The notes: generated from the letters alone by a model not told the origin. Numbered from the stretch's first letter, positions 42,256 through 51,573 are shown. The stretch is 64,000 nucleotides of DNA from Thalassobacillus_A hwangdonensis (GCF_042675915.1 NZ_JBHTKL010000001.1:124001-188000); one strand, 5' to 3'. Numbers and translations: made by a program.

Positions 42256-42351
42256 CGTCGTAAAAATAATTTCCTGGAAAATATAATTTTTTTGTAAGAA
42301 AAGTCTTCAGAAGAGCGACTATTGAAGTGAAAGGCACAAGGGGGGATGACT

Positions 42352-42852
42352 TTGGAGAATGAGCTGTTACGAGAGGCACTGGATGAACACTATGATGAAC
42401 TATTGAATTATCTGTACTTGCAGACAGGGTCCTCCCATGATGCGCATGATCTTGTACAGGAGGTATATATGAAGGTGGTAACTGCCATCACTAGCTTCAA
42501 GCAGGAGTCTACGTTAAGGACATGGCTTTTTAAAATTGCCCGTAACGTATTTCAAGATCATTTACGGAAGAAATATCGCTGGAAACGGCTGATCGACCGG
42601 TTGAAAATGCACCAAACTACAACACAGTCTCACAGGAAAGATATCGAAAACAATGACATATTTTTGTGGCTCGACAGTTTTGACCAGGAAACGAGGCAGT
42701 TATTGACCCTCAAATATTACTTTGAATTTTCCTATGCGGAGATCAGTGCGATTACAGGCATGACGGTAACGAATATCGGAGTGAAGCTAAGCAGAATCAA
42801 ACAAGACATCAAGCTGAAGGAAGGAGGGATGGAGAATGGCACGACACGATGA
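42352..42852 (+). CDS. ECF-type RNA polymerase sigma factor
   Basis: A 166-residue sigma-70 family protein with region 2 (YDELLNYLYLQTGSSHDAHD, then LVQEVYMKVVTAITSFKQES) and region 4 (ETRQLLTLKYYFEFSYAEIS, then AITGMTVTNIGVKLSRIKQD). It would direct polymerase to stress promoters when released by an anti-sigma factor, most likely the overlapping downstream gene. AAGGGGGG abuts the ATG at 42346, so the TTG at 42352 is the likely start. A possible autoregulated ECF promoter (TGTAAG, 17 nt, CGACTA) lies at 42290-42318. Confidence 0.85.
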   Translation: MENELLREALDEHYDELLNYLYLQTGSSHDAHDLVQEVYMKVVTAITSFKQESTLRTWLFKIARNVFQDHLRKKYRWKRLIDRLKMHQTTTQSHRKDIENNDIFLWLDSFDQETRQLLTLKYYFEFSYAEISAITGMTVTNIGVKLSRIKQDIKLKEGGMENGTTR

Positions 42853-43909
42853 CCAATGGAACAGATTCAACCCTTTGGAAGCGACCGAAGAAGAAAAAGA
42901 ACAAGTATGGAATAAGATGCAGCGGCAGAAACGTAAAAACAACCGTGGGAAGCTGACCTATGTCTTCTACCCAGCTTCCATCCTGGCAGCAGCAGTCATC
43001 TTCTTCCTTCTCGTAATGAACTATCTTCCGAATGACCAGCAGTCTGCGGGTCCGTCTGAACGTTCCCTGCCGGAAAGTACGATTGCCCATACAACCTTCA
43101 AGTTTGAGGGAGGGAATGATGATTGGGAAATTTCAGGAGAAGCTTACCACTTTGATTATACGAAACAATTGGAAAATGATATCGATACACTTGAAAACGG
43201 ATTAGGAAGAATATGGATAAATTATACAGGGGATAAGAAAAAGTTGAATGAGGAAGTTGATATTTCAATCATAGAGCCTATGGGGAAACATGCAGCACAA
43301 TTTAAAGAATTTGATGGGACTGCAGATTTTGGAATAAGTCCAGATAGCTTTGGTGATGATTATGAACTCAACATTGAAATCGAAATGAATGGAGAATTGG
43401 AAAGCTTTTCACTGAAGCCGAAAAAGGAAGAAGCCACTTATCCACTTCCTAAGTACTATAAAGTATCACAAGGTGAACCATTCCCTGAAAAATGGAATGA
43501 AACAACTCCACTGATTTTTGAGAAGAATGGTATAAGCATAAGTCTTGATCAGCAGCATGCAACCACCCTTTCATATGAGTTACAGTCGAATGCTTTTGAC
43601 TTTACCGGAGTAGGACCGCTATTTTATATCGAATCAGATGAAGAAGAAATACCTCTATCCATCACGGTAGCTGATGTAGATGCTTCCGATACGATTCAAA
43701 CAAAGATAAGAGATTATGATGGAGTGATGGATAGTCCAAGCATAGGAGTGGATGAGTCTGTCATGACAGAAGAAGGATACACTTATGAAATCCATCCTGA
43801 GTTTGATAAGTACGGTCTGAAAACAATTGAAGTATATGTAAACAAGGAACTAAGGGCTGTCTTCACCGCCCATGTGGTACCTGAAATCAGTAAACCCGTG
43901 ACTGAATGA
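42836..43909 (+). CDS. Putative membrane anti-sigma factor with an unrecognised extracellular domain
   Basis: A 357-residue protein with a short charged cytosolic segment (1 to about 40), one membrane segment (about 42-61) and an outer domain of nearly 300 residues rich in beta-type sequence. The outer part has two halves, one around TFKFEGGNDDWEISGEAYHF and one around ISISLDQQHATTLSYELQSN. The gene overlaps the ECF sigma gene by 17 nt. Topology and coupling point to an anti-sigma factor. I see no zinc HxxxCxxC motif, and the outer domain matches no family I know. Confidence 0.65.
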   Translation: MARHDDQWNRFNPLEATEEEKEQVWNKMQRQKRKNNRGKLTYVFYPASILAAAVIFFLLVMNYLPNDQQSAGPSERSLPESTIAHTTFKFEGGNDDWEISGEAYHFDYTKQLENDIDTLENGLGRIWINYTGDKKKLNEEVDISIIEPMGKHAAQFKEFDGTADFGISPDSFGDDYELNIEIEMNGELESFSLKPKKEEATYPLPKYYKVSQGEPFPEKWNETTPLIFEKNGISISLDQQHATTLSYELQSNAFDFTGVGPLFYIESDEEEIPLSITVADVDASDTIQTKIRDYDGVMDSPSIGVDESVMTEEGYTYEIHPEFDKYGLKTIEVYVNKELRAVFTAHVVPEISKPVTE

Positions 43910-43927
43910 TGTCACGGGTTTTATAAT
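43893..43927 (+). terminator. Terminator of the ECF sigma/anti-sigma operon
   Basis: AACCCGTGAC pairs perfectly with GTCACGGGTT and is followed by T/A-rich sequence. It overlaps the stop codon. Confidence 0.85.
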
Positions 43928-43935
43928 GGTCGAAA

Positions 43936-44088
43936 TTACTTGCCCAAATTCTTTTTTCCATATTGCATATTTGTGGTCTGGTGCTCGGGTTCATCTGTGA
44001 ACGGATCCACTGGCCCTTGGTTTTGACTTCCTTTCACACTTGCTGCGCTTTTGGCCCGTTCTGACGGATTCTTTTTACGTTTTGGCAT
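43936..44088 (-). CDS. Small basic protein, 50 residues (YuzL-like)
   Basis: A short frame with a near-perfect ribosome-binding site (AAGGAGGTG, 7 nt before the ATG). The N-terminus MPKRKKNPSERAKSAASVKG resembles the YuzL family of tiny Bacillus proteins, and the tail is polar (EPEHQTTNMQYGKKNLGK). The function is unknown. It is divergent from yhaO, with the SOS-like box between them. Confidence 0.6.
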   Translation of the reverse strand: MPKRKKNPSERAKSAASVKGSQNQGPVDPFTDEPEHQTTNMQYGKKNLGK

Positions 44089-44142
44089 CGGTCAACACCT
44101 CCTTGCGGGTAGTTTTTCCTTTCTCGTCGAAAACTTTCATAC

Positions 44143-44176
44143 CGAACGTGCATTCGTTTTCTTGCTTTGATACAAT
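44143..44176 (+). promoter_or_regulatory. LexA-type (SOS) box and promoter of yhaON
   Basis: CGAACGTGCATTCG (44143-44156) matches the Bacillus LexA consensus CGAAC-N4-GTTCG at 9 of 10 fixed positions. TACAAT (44171-44176) is a good -10, so the box would cover the -35 region. Confidence 0.55.
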
Positions 44177-44208
44177 GAAATCAATTGATAAAGTAGGAGG
44201 GGACACCG

Positions 44209-45435
44209 ATGAGCGAGACACTTCGCTTCCTTCACTGTGCTGATCTACACCTGGATAGTGGATTCAAAGGAATAGGGGAGCTGCCTGGAACACTGGCTGA
44301 AGATATTCGAGAAAGTACCTTTTATGCGCTTGAATGTCTTGTTGAAAAAGCCATCCTGCATCATGTTGATTTTGTTCTTATGGTTGGTGACCTGTTTGAC
44401 TATGAGACGCGTAGTCTGAAGGCGCAGCTCAGGCTGAAGCATGCATTTGAACAATTGAATGCGCAAGGGATCCCGGTATATATCAGTCATGGAAATCATG
44501 ACTACATGAACGGACCATTCCATGCCATCGATTACCCGGAAAATGTCCATGTATTTTCAGAGGAAAAGGTCACATCAATGCTTTTCCAAAAAGACGGAAA
44601 ACCGCTAGCCCGTTTGTATGGGTTCAGTTACCAGGACAGGGCGATGACAGACAGGAAAGTGCACGAATATCAGAAGCTGGACGACACCCTTTTTCATATA
44701 GGAATGCTTCATGGAAGTATCGATACCAATACGGATCACGACGTCTATGCACCTTTTCACATGAAAGAACTCACGGCTGCAGACATGGATTATTGGGCGC
44801 TTGGCCACATACATAAACGTGAGATTCTTACTGACAATCCTCCTGTAGTTTACCCAGGTAATATCCAAGGACGTTCAACTAAAGAGACTGGAGAAAAAGG
44901 GTGCATGCTGGTTGAATTGACTGAAACGGATCACACCCTTGAATTCATTCCTTTACAGGCGTTTCGGTTTGAAAGGATATCATTGGACGTCTCGGAAACG
45001 GACCGACTGAATCAGCTGGAAACGTTCCTTACTCAGAAAAAGGAAGAATGGAGACAGGATGCTCCTGCGGTGATTAAGCTCGAGCTTACTGCAAAAGGGG
45101 AATTCGTGAAGCGTGTTGATGACAGTGGAGAGCTCGCTGAGTTGATTGACGTTTTAAATGAACAAGAAGCACACGAAACTCAATGGATCTGGTTGAGCCA
45201 ACCCTCCATCAATGAAATCCCTTCATGGGATGAACAAAAGTTGAGAGAAGAAAAGCATTTTATGGGTGAAGTCGTCAGACAGACGGACGATACAACCTCT
45301 GCCGGTGAATGGCTCGAACCTTTGTATCGACATCGAATCGCGCGCAGGCATTTGGACTCCTTATCCCTTGAGGATGAGGAGGAGATCCTTGAAGAAGCTA
45401 AAGGGCTAATATTAAGGCACTTACTTAAAGAGTAG
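44209..45435 (+). CDS. yhaO: Mre11/SbcD-like DNA repair exonuclease YhaO
   Basis: A 408-residue protein with the calcineurin-like metallophosphoesterase core: FLHCADLHLDSGF (metal Asp and His, about 7-19), MVGDLFD (about 60-66), ISHGNHDYMNG (GNHD motif) and GHIHKREIL. It would be the nuclease of a Rad50/Mre11-like complex with the adjacent YhaN. GAGGGG precedes the ATG. A LexA-type box upstream fits a DNA-damage role. Confidence 0.88.
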   Translation: MSETLRFLHCADLHLDSGFKGIGELPGTLAEDIRESTFYALECLVEKAILHHVDFVLMVGDLFDYETRSLKAQLRLKHAFEQLNAQGIPVYISHGNHDYMNGPFHAIDYPENVHVFSEEKVTSMLFQKDGKPLARLYGFSYQDRAMTDRKVHEYQKLDDTLFHIGMLHGSIDTNTDHDVYAPFHMKELTAADMDYWALGHIHKREILTDNPPVVYPGNIQGRSTKETGEKGCMLVELTETDHTLEFIPLQAFRFERISLDVSETDRLNQLETFLTQKKEEWRQDAPAVIKLELTAKGEFVKRVDDSGELAELIDVLNEQEAHETQWIWLSQPSINEIPSWDEQKLREEKHFMGEVVRQTDDTTSAGEWLEPLYRHRIARRHLDSLSLEDEEEILEEAKGLILRHLLKE

Positions 45436-45447
45436 AGGAGGGGTAAC

Positions 45448-48339
45448 TTGAAGATCTCCAAGCTTCACATATACGGTTTTGGAAAATGGCAGGATTATAC
45501 TTGTACCCTTGATTCCTCATCATTCGTATCGCTTGTCGGGAATAACGAAGCAGGAAAGTCTACGATCAGGCAGTTCATCTTGTTCGTTCTGTTCGGTATG
45601 CCTCCCCGAAAACGTGAAGCCTATCAGCCGAAGTCCGGTGGTACCATCGGTGGTAAGCTCGAGTTGGTGAGTGATAGAGGAAAAGTAACTATAGAACGCA
45701 TCCATGATAAACAAAATGGAGCAGCTATTTGTCATTTAGAAGATGGATCAACAAAAGGTGAAGAATTTTTGACGGAATTGCTAGGTGGAATGAACAAAGA
45801 GGTATTCCAATCCATCTATTCCTTTCAGGCGGAAGATTTGACCGCACTTCACCATTTGACGGCTGAAGAAATCGGAAATACGCTTCTGAGTATTGGGCTT
45901 TCGGGATCCAGCCTGATCCATGACACTGAGAAGAGCCTGAAGCAGGATTTAGAAGCGGTGTTCAAGCCACATGGCAAGCGACCTGAACTGAATGTTGCAT
46001 TCAATGAACTTGATCAGTTATCCAAAGAGTTGAAAGAGCTTGAAAAAGAAGAGGCAAGCTATAGCAGTCTCGTCGGGCATCTTCAACAAATGGAAGAAGC
46101 GACTTCGCACGCCAGCGATTCCTTGACACATACACGTGAAGCGTACTATCAGTTGAAGCGGGTGCTTCAAGCAGAGGATCTGATCAAGGAATTTCATAAA
46201 CATGGAGTGGAAAGCAATGAACAGGTGGAGCAGTTTCCTGTAAACGGAAGGGAACGTTTGCAGGCTTTGAAGGACCAGAGCCTGCCAATCAGAAGTGAAT
46301 ATAATGTCCATACCAAGAGTATCCAAGAAAAAGAGACAGAACTGCTCGAACTTGAAAATTCGCTGCCATCAGCGGAATGGAACGATACGTTTCAGCAATG
46401 GCTGAATGATTTGGATCCGTTTCGCAGAGATTTGGATAAAGAGGTTGAGTGGAAGCGGAGCCTTGAGCAGGAAAAAGATGCGTTGGAGAAAGAATTAGCA
46501 TCTCTGAAGCTCGATATGACTATGGATGATTTGCCCACTTATGAATTTCCTTTCTACCTTGAAGAAAGATGGACGCAATTGAACAAAGAGCGCAGCCGGC
46601 TGATGATGGAAGCGGAGCATTTGGAATCTTCGAAGATACAGCTTACACAAACCCTTGACCAGCTGGATAATGCCAAGAAGAAGCTGGAAGAGAGACAGAT
46701 GTCTGAGGATGAATACAGAACTTCCTCTCACTTACTTGATGAACATGAACGACAGCAGCGTTCTCAAGTAAGGCGCAAGGATGCTGATAAAGCGCGTACG
46801 TGGATGTATGCATTGATTCTTTCATTAATTGGTGCAGCTGCGGCATGGTTGCTGACATCTCCCCCGTTAGGAGTCTTTGCTCTATTGCTCGGAGCATGGT
46901 CTGGATGGAATTATTTCCGGGAAAAAGGAACAGAGACGGAGGTTGAATCAGGCCCCTCTACGAAACTGTCCGCAACTGAGTATGACCATTTACAACAGAA
47001 ACTGAAGGCTCATGAAGACGCCTTACTGGAAATGCGTAGTCTTCGAACTCGTCTAGAAGAAAAAGAAGAAGAGACGATTCGAATCGATCAACAGAAGGTG
47101 ACCCTCGAAACCAGGATTTCCGGGCTCCAGTCTCAGGTTTCAAAAGAGGTAGCGCAATATCCTTTTCTTGAAGGGATCGATCCTGATTATTGGATAAAAA
47201 TACTCCAGGTCCTGCTACCTTTAAAAAGGGATTGGGAGAAGCATGAAGCATGGAAGGAACAATTTGAATCATTGCAAATCAGGAATAAAGAGCGTTCCAA
47301 TCAGCTTTTTGAGTTTTTCAACCATTCTGGATGGGAATGGGAAGAATACATTGTTTCGAAAAATCTGGCTTATTTGGAAACGGTCCAGAGTGAACTCGAG
47401 CAGAAACATCATCGGATCGCATCGTTACGTGACTCGCTGGAACATTCAAAAGAACAAGCAGCGTACCTTAGTCAAAAACTTCACCCATACCAATCAGAGG
47501 TGGAGGCACTTTTCCATCAGGCAGGGGTGGAAGGTGAGGAAGACTTCTTAAATAAGGCCGAAATGGTGGAACAAATCAGATTCCATCAAACAGAGCAAAC
47601 ACAGCTTCGCAGACAGCTGAAGGGTACCCTTTCTGAGGAAGAGCTGACATCGTTCAACCTGCTTGACCAATTGCCGGACTTTGACCGGATTTCCTTTCAG
47701 ATCAACAATACAAAAGAAAGAATGAATGAACTGGAAGCTGCAATTGCTGAGCGGAAGGAACAGATTGCCAGTCTCAAGCACCAAATCAGTCTATTGGAAA
47801 AAAATGGCGTGTTTTCTGAGGTTAGACATCAGTATCAGCAAAAAAGAGACCTTTTCCAACAGTCTGCCAGGAAGTGGGCAGTCAAACAGGTTGCTGCTGA
47901 GCTTCTGAAACAAACGAAAGATGTTTACCAGCACCAGTACCTTCCTGAAGTGACACGATCAGCAACTGACTATTTCAAACGATTGACTGGCGGCAAGTAT
48001 ATCCAAGTGGCGTTTCATCCAGAGCACGAAAAGCTGGTGGTGGAGGATGCTGTTGGCTTCAGATACCTGTCCACGGAGCTTTCCCGCGGTACATCGGATC
48101 AGCTGTACGTTGCACTGCGTCTTTCCATCAGTACAATCATCTCTGAAACGAATCCCCTGCCATTTCTGATTGATGATGCGTTTGTTCATTTTGACGAAGG
48201 CCGGAGAGAAGTGATGGAAGCAATACTTGAGGAACTGGCCGGCACGCATCAAGTCATCCTCTTCACATGTAGGAAGGACCGAGTGAAAGAAGGCCAGCAC
48301 GCCATTCTGCTTGACCAGGAAACCAAAGTCGCAAATTGA
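45448..48339 (+). CDS. yhaN: Rad50/SMC-like ATPase YhaN with a central membrane hairpin
   Basis: A 963-residue ATPase with split N- and C-terminal ABC lobes. Walker A is GNNEAGKST (31-39), the signature region is LSRGTSDQLYVALRLS and Walker B is PFLIDDAFVHFDEG near the end. Two long coiled-coil arms (about 190-440 and 500-830) are joined not by a zinc hook but by two hydrophobic segments (about 451-470 and 473-488). This suggests membrane attachment. It starts at a TTG, 12 nt after yhaO, with GAGGAGGGG upstream. Confidence 0.88.
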   Translation: MKISKLHIYGFGKWQDYTCTLDSSSFVSLVGNNEAGKSTIRQFILFVLFGMPPRKREAYQPKSGGTIGGKLELVSDRGKVTIERIHDKQNGAAICHLEDGSTKGEEFLTELLGGMNKEVFQSIYSFQAEDLTALHHLTAEEIGNTLLSIGLSGSSLIHDTEKSLKQDLEAVFKPHGKRPELNVAFNELDQLSKELKELEKEEASYSSLVGHLQQMEEATSHASDSLTHTREAYYQLKRVLQAEDLIKEFHKHGVESNEQVEQFPVNGRERLQALKDQSLPIRSEYNVHTKSIQEKETELLELENSLPSAEWNDTFQQWLNDLDPFRRDLDKEVEWKRSLEQEKDALEKELASLKLDMTMDDLPTYEFPFYLEERWTQLNKERSRLMMEAEHLESSKIQLTQTLDQLDNAKKKLEERQMSEDEYRTSSHLLDEHERQQRSQVRRKDADKARTWMYALILSLIGAAAAWLLTSPPLGVFALLLGAWSGWNYFREKGTETEVESGPSTKLSATEYDHLQQKLKAHEDALLEMRSLRTRLEEKEEETIRIDQQKVTLETRISGLQSQVSKEVAQYPFLEGIDPDYWIKILQVLLPLKRDWEKHEAWKEQFESLQIRNKERSNQLFEFFNHSGWEWEEYIVSKNLAYLETVQSELEQKHHRIASLRDSLEHSKEQAAYLSQKLHPYQSEVEALFHQAGVEGEEDFLNKAEMVEQIRFHQTEQTQLRRQLKGTLSEEELTSFNLLDQLPDFDRISFQINNTKERMNELEAAIAERKEQIASLKHQISLLEKNGVFSEVRHQYQQKRDLFQQSARKWAVKQVAAELLKQTKDVYQHQYLPEVTRSATDYFKRLTGGKYIQVAFHPEHEKLVVEDAVGFRYLSTELSRGTSDQLYVALRLSISTIISETNPLPFLIDDAFVHFDEGRREVMEAILEELAGTHQVILFTCRKDRVKEGQHAILLDQETKVAN

Positions 48340-48393
48340 AAATATTAATGATAAAATGTCTAAAGATACGATTGAAGGATGGAGGGAAATCCA

Positions 48394-48939
48394 TTGCCGA
48401 GGGATAGAAGTGATTGGGAAAAGCATGAAGAAACGATGGACAAGTTCATCCAGGTGGTTGCCAAGAATATGAGCCTGTATGGAGTGAATCCCTCCATCGG
48501 GCGCTTATACGGTGTACTCTATTTTGCTGAAGAGCCTATGACACTGGATGATATGCGAGATGCATTGGAAATGAGTAAGACTAGCATGTCAACAGGAGTA
48601 CGGGCACTCTCGGATATGAAAATGGTGGAACCCGCATTTAAGAAAGGGGTCAGAAAAGACCTCTACAAGTCAGAAGAAGACTGGTACAAATCATTCACCA
48701 CCTTGTTCGGCAGCAGGTGGAGACATCATACGGAAACCAATATCGAAGAAGCCGAAGAGACGATCCAGGAATTAGAGAGTATAGCTTCTGAAACGGATGA
48801 TGAAACGTTGAAGACGAGGATAGAGTCTGATATCGACAGGCTCCGATATGCGCAGAACTATTACCGCTGGTTGATGCGTTTCATCCATGTAGTCGAATCC
48901 GGAAAGATATTTGAGTTTGTACCTAAAGACATGAATTAG
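48394..48939 (+). CDS. GbsR/MarR-family regulator, second paralogue
   Basis: A 181-residue winged-helix protein with VNPSIGRLYGVLYFAEEPMT, ALEMSKTSMSTGVRALSDMK and the KKGVRKDLYKSEEDWYKSF stretch shared with the GbsR at 55367-55882. Such regulators control glycine betaine or choline genes, but no such gene is adjacent here. GGAGGG lies 7 nt before a TTG at 48394, which is preferred to the upstream ATG. Confidence 0.78.
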   Translation: MPRDRSDWEKHEETMDKFIQVVAKNMSLYGVNPSIGRLYGVLYFAEEPMTLDDMRDALEMSKTSMSTGVRALSDMKMVEPAFKKGVRKDLYKSEEDWYKSFTTLFGSRWRHHTETNIEEAEETIQELESIASETDDETLKTRIESDIDRLRYAQNYYRWLMRFIHVVESGKIFEFVPKDMN

Positions 48940-48951
48940 AGCAGCATGAGA

Positions 48952-49013
48952 AGAGCTTTTTCCTCAAACCTGATGAACGCAAACATTGGTTTGAAGGGAA
49001 GGGCTCTTTTTAA
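48952..49013 (+). terminator. Terminator between the GbsR paralogue and yhaM
   Basis: A long imperfect stem (AGAGC with GCTCT, CCTCAAACC with GGTTTGAAGG) ends in five T. Confidence 0.7.
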
Positions 49014-49034
49014 AAGGAAAGGGAGGGAAGCAGG

Positions 49035-49976
49035 ATGAAAAAAGGAATCACACAGTATGGAGTCGGGGATGTGTTTGACCATTTCTTATTGATAAAGTCT
49101 TCGAAGAAAGGTGTAGCAAGCAATGGAAAACCCTTTCTCACATTGATATTGAAAGATGCGACAGGGGAAATAGAAGCTAAATTATGGGAAGCAACTAAAG
49201 AGGATGAAGAATTGTTCACATCCGACACCCTGGTGAAATTGCAGGGAGAAGTGAATCAATTCAGAGGAAGAGCACAATTGAAAATTCATTCGATCCGACC
49301 TTCTCAAGCGACTGATGGAGTGAAGGCATCGGATTTTGTGGAGAAAGCCCCGGTAGAAAAAGAAGTATTGATGGACCGGATCACAGAAGCGATTTTCGAA
49401 ATGCAAAATCCGAACCTGCAGCGTATTACTCGATATCTTGTACAACACAATCAGGATGCTTTGCTTACTTACCCGGCCGCTGTCAAAAATCATCATGAGT
49501 ATATCTCAGGTCTTGCCCATCATATTGTCTCTATGCTGGATTTGGCTAGTAATTTGAAAGACTTGTACCCGGAATTGAACAAAGACTTGTTGTATGCTGG
49601 TGTCATTTTACACGACTTAGGGAAGCTGAAGGAACTTTCCGGGGCATCCAGTCCCTCTTATACACTGGAAGGTAAGCTGATCGGCCATATCCCGATGATG
49701 GTGCAGGAAATTTCAAAAGTCGCAGAGGAATTGGGAATAGAGGGGGAAGAAGTGACCATCCTTCAGCATCTCGTCCTTTCCCATCATGGCAAAAATGAGT
49801 GGGGTAGCCCGAAGGTGCCTCAGGTTAGGGAAGCGGAGGTTCTACATATGATCGATTTAATGGATGCTAAAATGAATATGATGAACCGTGCACTGGATAA
49901 GGTTTCCCCGGGGGAATTTACGGAACGGATCTACCCTATGGACCAGCGGGTATTTTATAAACCACACTTCGAATAA
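49035..49976 (+). CDS. yhaM: 3'-5' exoribonuclease YhaM
   Basis: A 313-residue enzyme. The N-terminal OB fold (KPFLTLILKDATGEIEAKLW, about 37-56) binds nucleic acid and the HD domain contains NHHEYISGLAHHIVSMLDLA and VILHDLGKLKEL (metal His-Asp), plus LSHHGKNEWGSP. It degrades RNA and single-stranded DNA from the 3' end and needs Mn2+ or Co2+. The length equals the B. subtilis protein. GGGAGG precedes the ATG. Confidence 0.93.
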   Translation: MKKGITQYGVGDVFDHFLLIKSSKKGVASNGKPFLTLILKDATGEIEAKLWEATKEDEELFTSDTLVKLQGEVNQFRGRAQLKIHSIRPSQATDGVKASDFVEKAPVEKEVLMDRITEAIFEMQNPNLQRITRYLVQHNQDALLTYPAAVKNHHEYISGLAHHIVSMLDLASNLKDLYPELNKDLLYAGVILHDLGKLKELSGASSPSYTLEGKLIGHIPMMVQEISKVAEELGIEGEEVTILQHLVLSHHGKNEWGSPKVPQVREAEVLHMIDLMDAKMNMMNRALDKVSPGEFTERIYPMDQRVFYKPHFE

Positions 49977-50000
49977 ACAACATAGACAGGGGAAAGAAAA

Positions 50001-51269
50001 ATGAAATGGAAAGATTGGGATCGCAACCTTCGCATCCGATTGTTCGGCGAGGGTGCGATGAATTTTTTATTCTGGTCCTTTTTTCCGTTTATGACCATCT
50101 ATTTTGAACGGTCATTCGGAAAAGATAAGGCTGGATTGTTACTCGTCTTATCACAAGCCTTTTCTGTAGTAGCAAGTCTTATTGGTGGATACTGTGCAGA
50201 CCGGTTTGGCAGGAAGAAAATGATGGTCATATCGGCAATCGGGGAAAGCCTGACATTCGTCCTGTTTGCTGCAGCGAATTCACCCTGGTATCAATCATCT
50301 ATATTGACCTTCATTTCGTTCAGTCTGCTTGGCGTTTTCGGTGCCCTATATTGGCCGGCTTCCCATGCAATGGTGGCGGATGTAGTAGCAGAAAAACACC
50401 GCGCATCGGTTTTTGCGGTGTTTTACACAGCAATTAACATTGCCGTGGTCATTGGACCGATCATTGGTAGTGTCGTTTTTTATACATACCGATTTGAAAT
50501 GCTTGTGACAGGATTTGTGATTACCGCTCTGCTAAGTGTCATTCTTGCTGTCTTTCTTGAAGAAACGGCAGAATTGAAGAAAAGGGAGAAACAGGCAGGT
50601 ACACCATGGTATCGTGCGGTTTGGAATGAATTGTATGATTACAGGATCATTGCAAAGGACATGAATTTTCTATTGTTCATAATCGGTGGAGTGCTGGTAG
50701 CGCAGACTTTCATGCAACTGGACATCCTCATTGCAGTTTATACGACGGAAGTGATCCAAAATCAGACGATCTTCCAACTTGGTGACCTCAATATCCAAGT
50801 ATCTGGTGAGAAGGCATTCGGGTTGGTTTTGGCCGAGAATGGTCTGCTTGTCGCCTTATTTACGGTTTACATTACAAGAGTGATGAATCGCTACAAAGAA
50901 AAATGGGTGTTCGTCACCTCGAGCTTGATTTATGCATTTGCCATTACATTATACGGAATGACACAAAACATTTGGATGTTCTTTATTGCCATGGCATTGT
51001 TCACTTTCGCCGAGCTGATGGTTGTAGGAATACAGGAAAGTTTCATATCAAAATTAGCTCCGGAAGATATGAGAGGGCAATATTTTTCAGCAGCTAGTCT
51101 CCGTTTTACCTTGGGAAGACTGCTGGCACCTCTGATCTTAGTCATGACGAATTACGTATCATTCAAGACTGCGTTCATTTTTTTAGGAATCCTTGCTCTA
51201 GGCAGTGGACTCATCTATTATTTGATGTTCCAGCGTCTTGAGAAGGAAACACAAGTGAAGCTGTCATAA
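50001..51269 (+). CDS. MFS multidrug-type transporter
   Basis: A 422-residue protein with about 12 membrane segments. The MFS loop 2-3 motif appears as GGYCADRFGRKKMMV (about 58-72) and the middle loop is charged (EETAELKKREKQAG). The substrate is unknown. It begins 24 nt after yhaM, so it may be co-transcribed. Confidence 0.83.
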   Translation: MKWKDWDRNLRIRLFGEGAMNFLFWSFFPFMTIYFERSFGKDKAGLLLVLSQAFSVVASLIGGYCADRFGRKKMMVISAIGESLTFVLFAAANSPWYQSSILTFISFSLLGVFGALYWPASHAMVADVVAEKHRASVFAVFYTAINIAVVIGPIIGSVVFYTYRFEMLVTGFVITALLSVILAVFLEETAELKKREKQAGTPWYRAVWNELYDYRIIAKDMNFLLFIIGGVLVAQTFMQLDILIAVYTTEVIQNQTIFQLGDLNIQVSGEKAFGLVLAENGLLVALFTVYITRVMNRYKEKWVFVTSSLIYAFAITLYGMTQNIWMFFIAMALFTFAELMVVGIQESFISKLAPEDMRGQYFSAASLRFTLGRLLAPLILVMTNYVSFKTAFIFLGILALGSGLIYYLMFQRLEKETQVKLS

Positions 51270-51321
51270 TGCCCTCCTTGTCCTCATAAGCTAGTACAAA
51301 GCATACAGGGAGGACAGTAGG

Positions 51322-51522
51322 ATGTTATTAGGAATTCCCGTTTGGGTGTTTTTCTGTATCGTATTCATTTTCATCAGTGGGTATATGGCTTTCCGTGCGT
51401 TCAAAGCAGAACACCATCTGGAGCAGCAATTCATTGAACGAGAAGGGCAAGTATACATGAGCAGGATGGAAGAGGAAAAGAAGTCTCGGGACGAAAAGAA
51501 ACAGAACGTAGCATCAGGCTGA
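51322..51522 (+). CDS. yhaL: Sporulation protein YhaL
   Basis: A 66-residue protein with one N-terminal membrane segment (about 5-24) and a charged tail containing FIEREGQVYMSRMEEEK, the YhaL signature. In B. subtilis it belongs to the SigE regulon, and its biochemical role is unknown. GGGAGGA precedes the ATG. Confidence 0.82.
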   Translation: MLLGIPVWVFFCIVFIFISGYMAFRAFKAEHHLEQQFIEREGQVYMSRMEEEKKSRDEKKQNVASG

Positions 51523-51573
51523 TGAAAGAAAAACCAGGCTAGTCGCTAAGCACTTATGGCGATATCTTGAATT

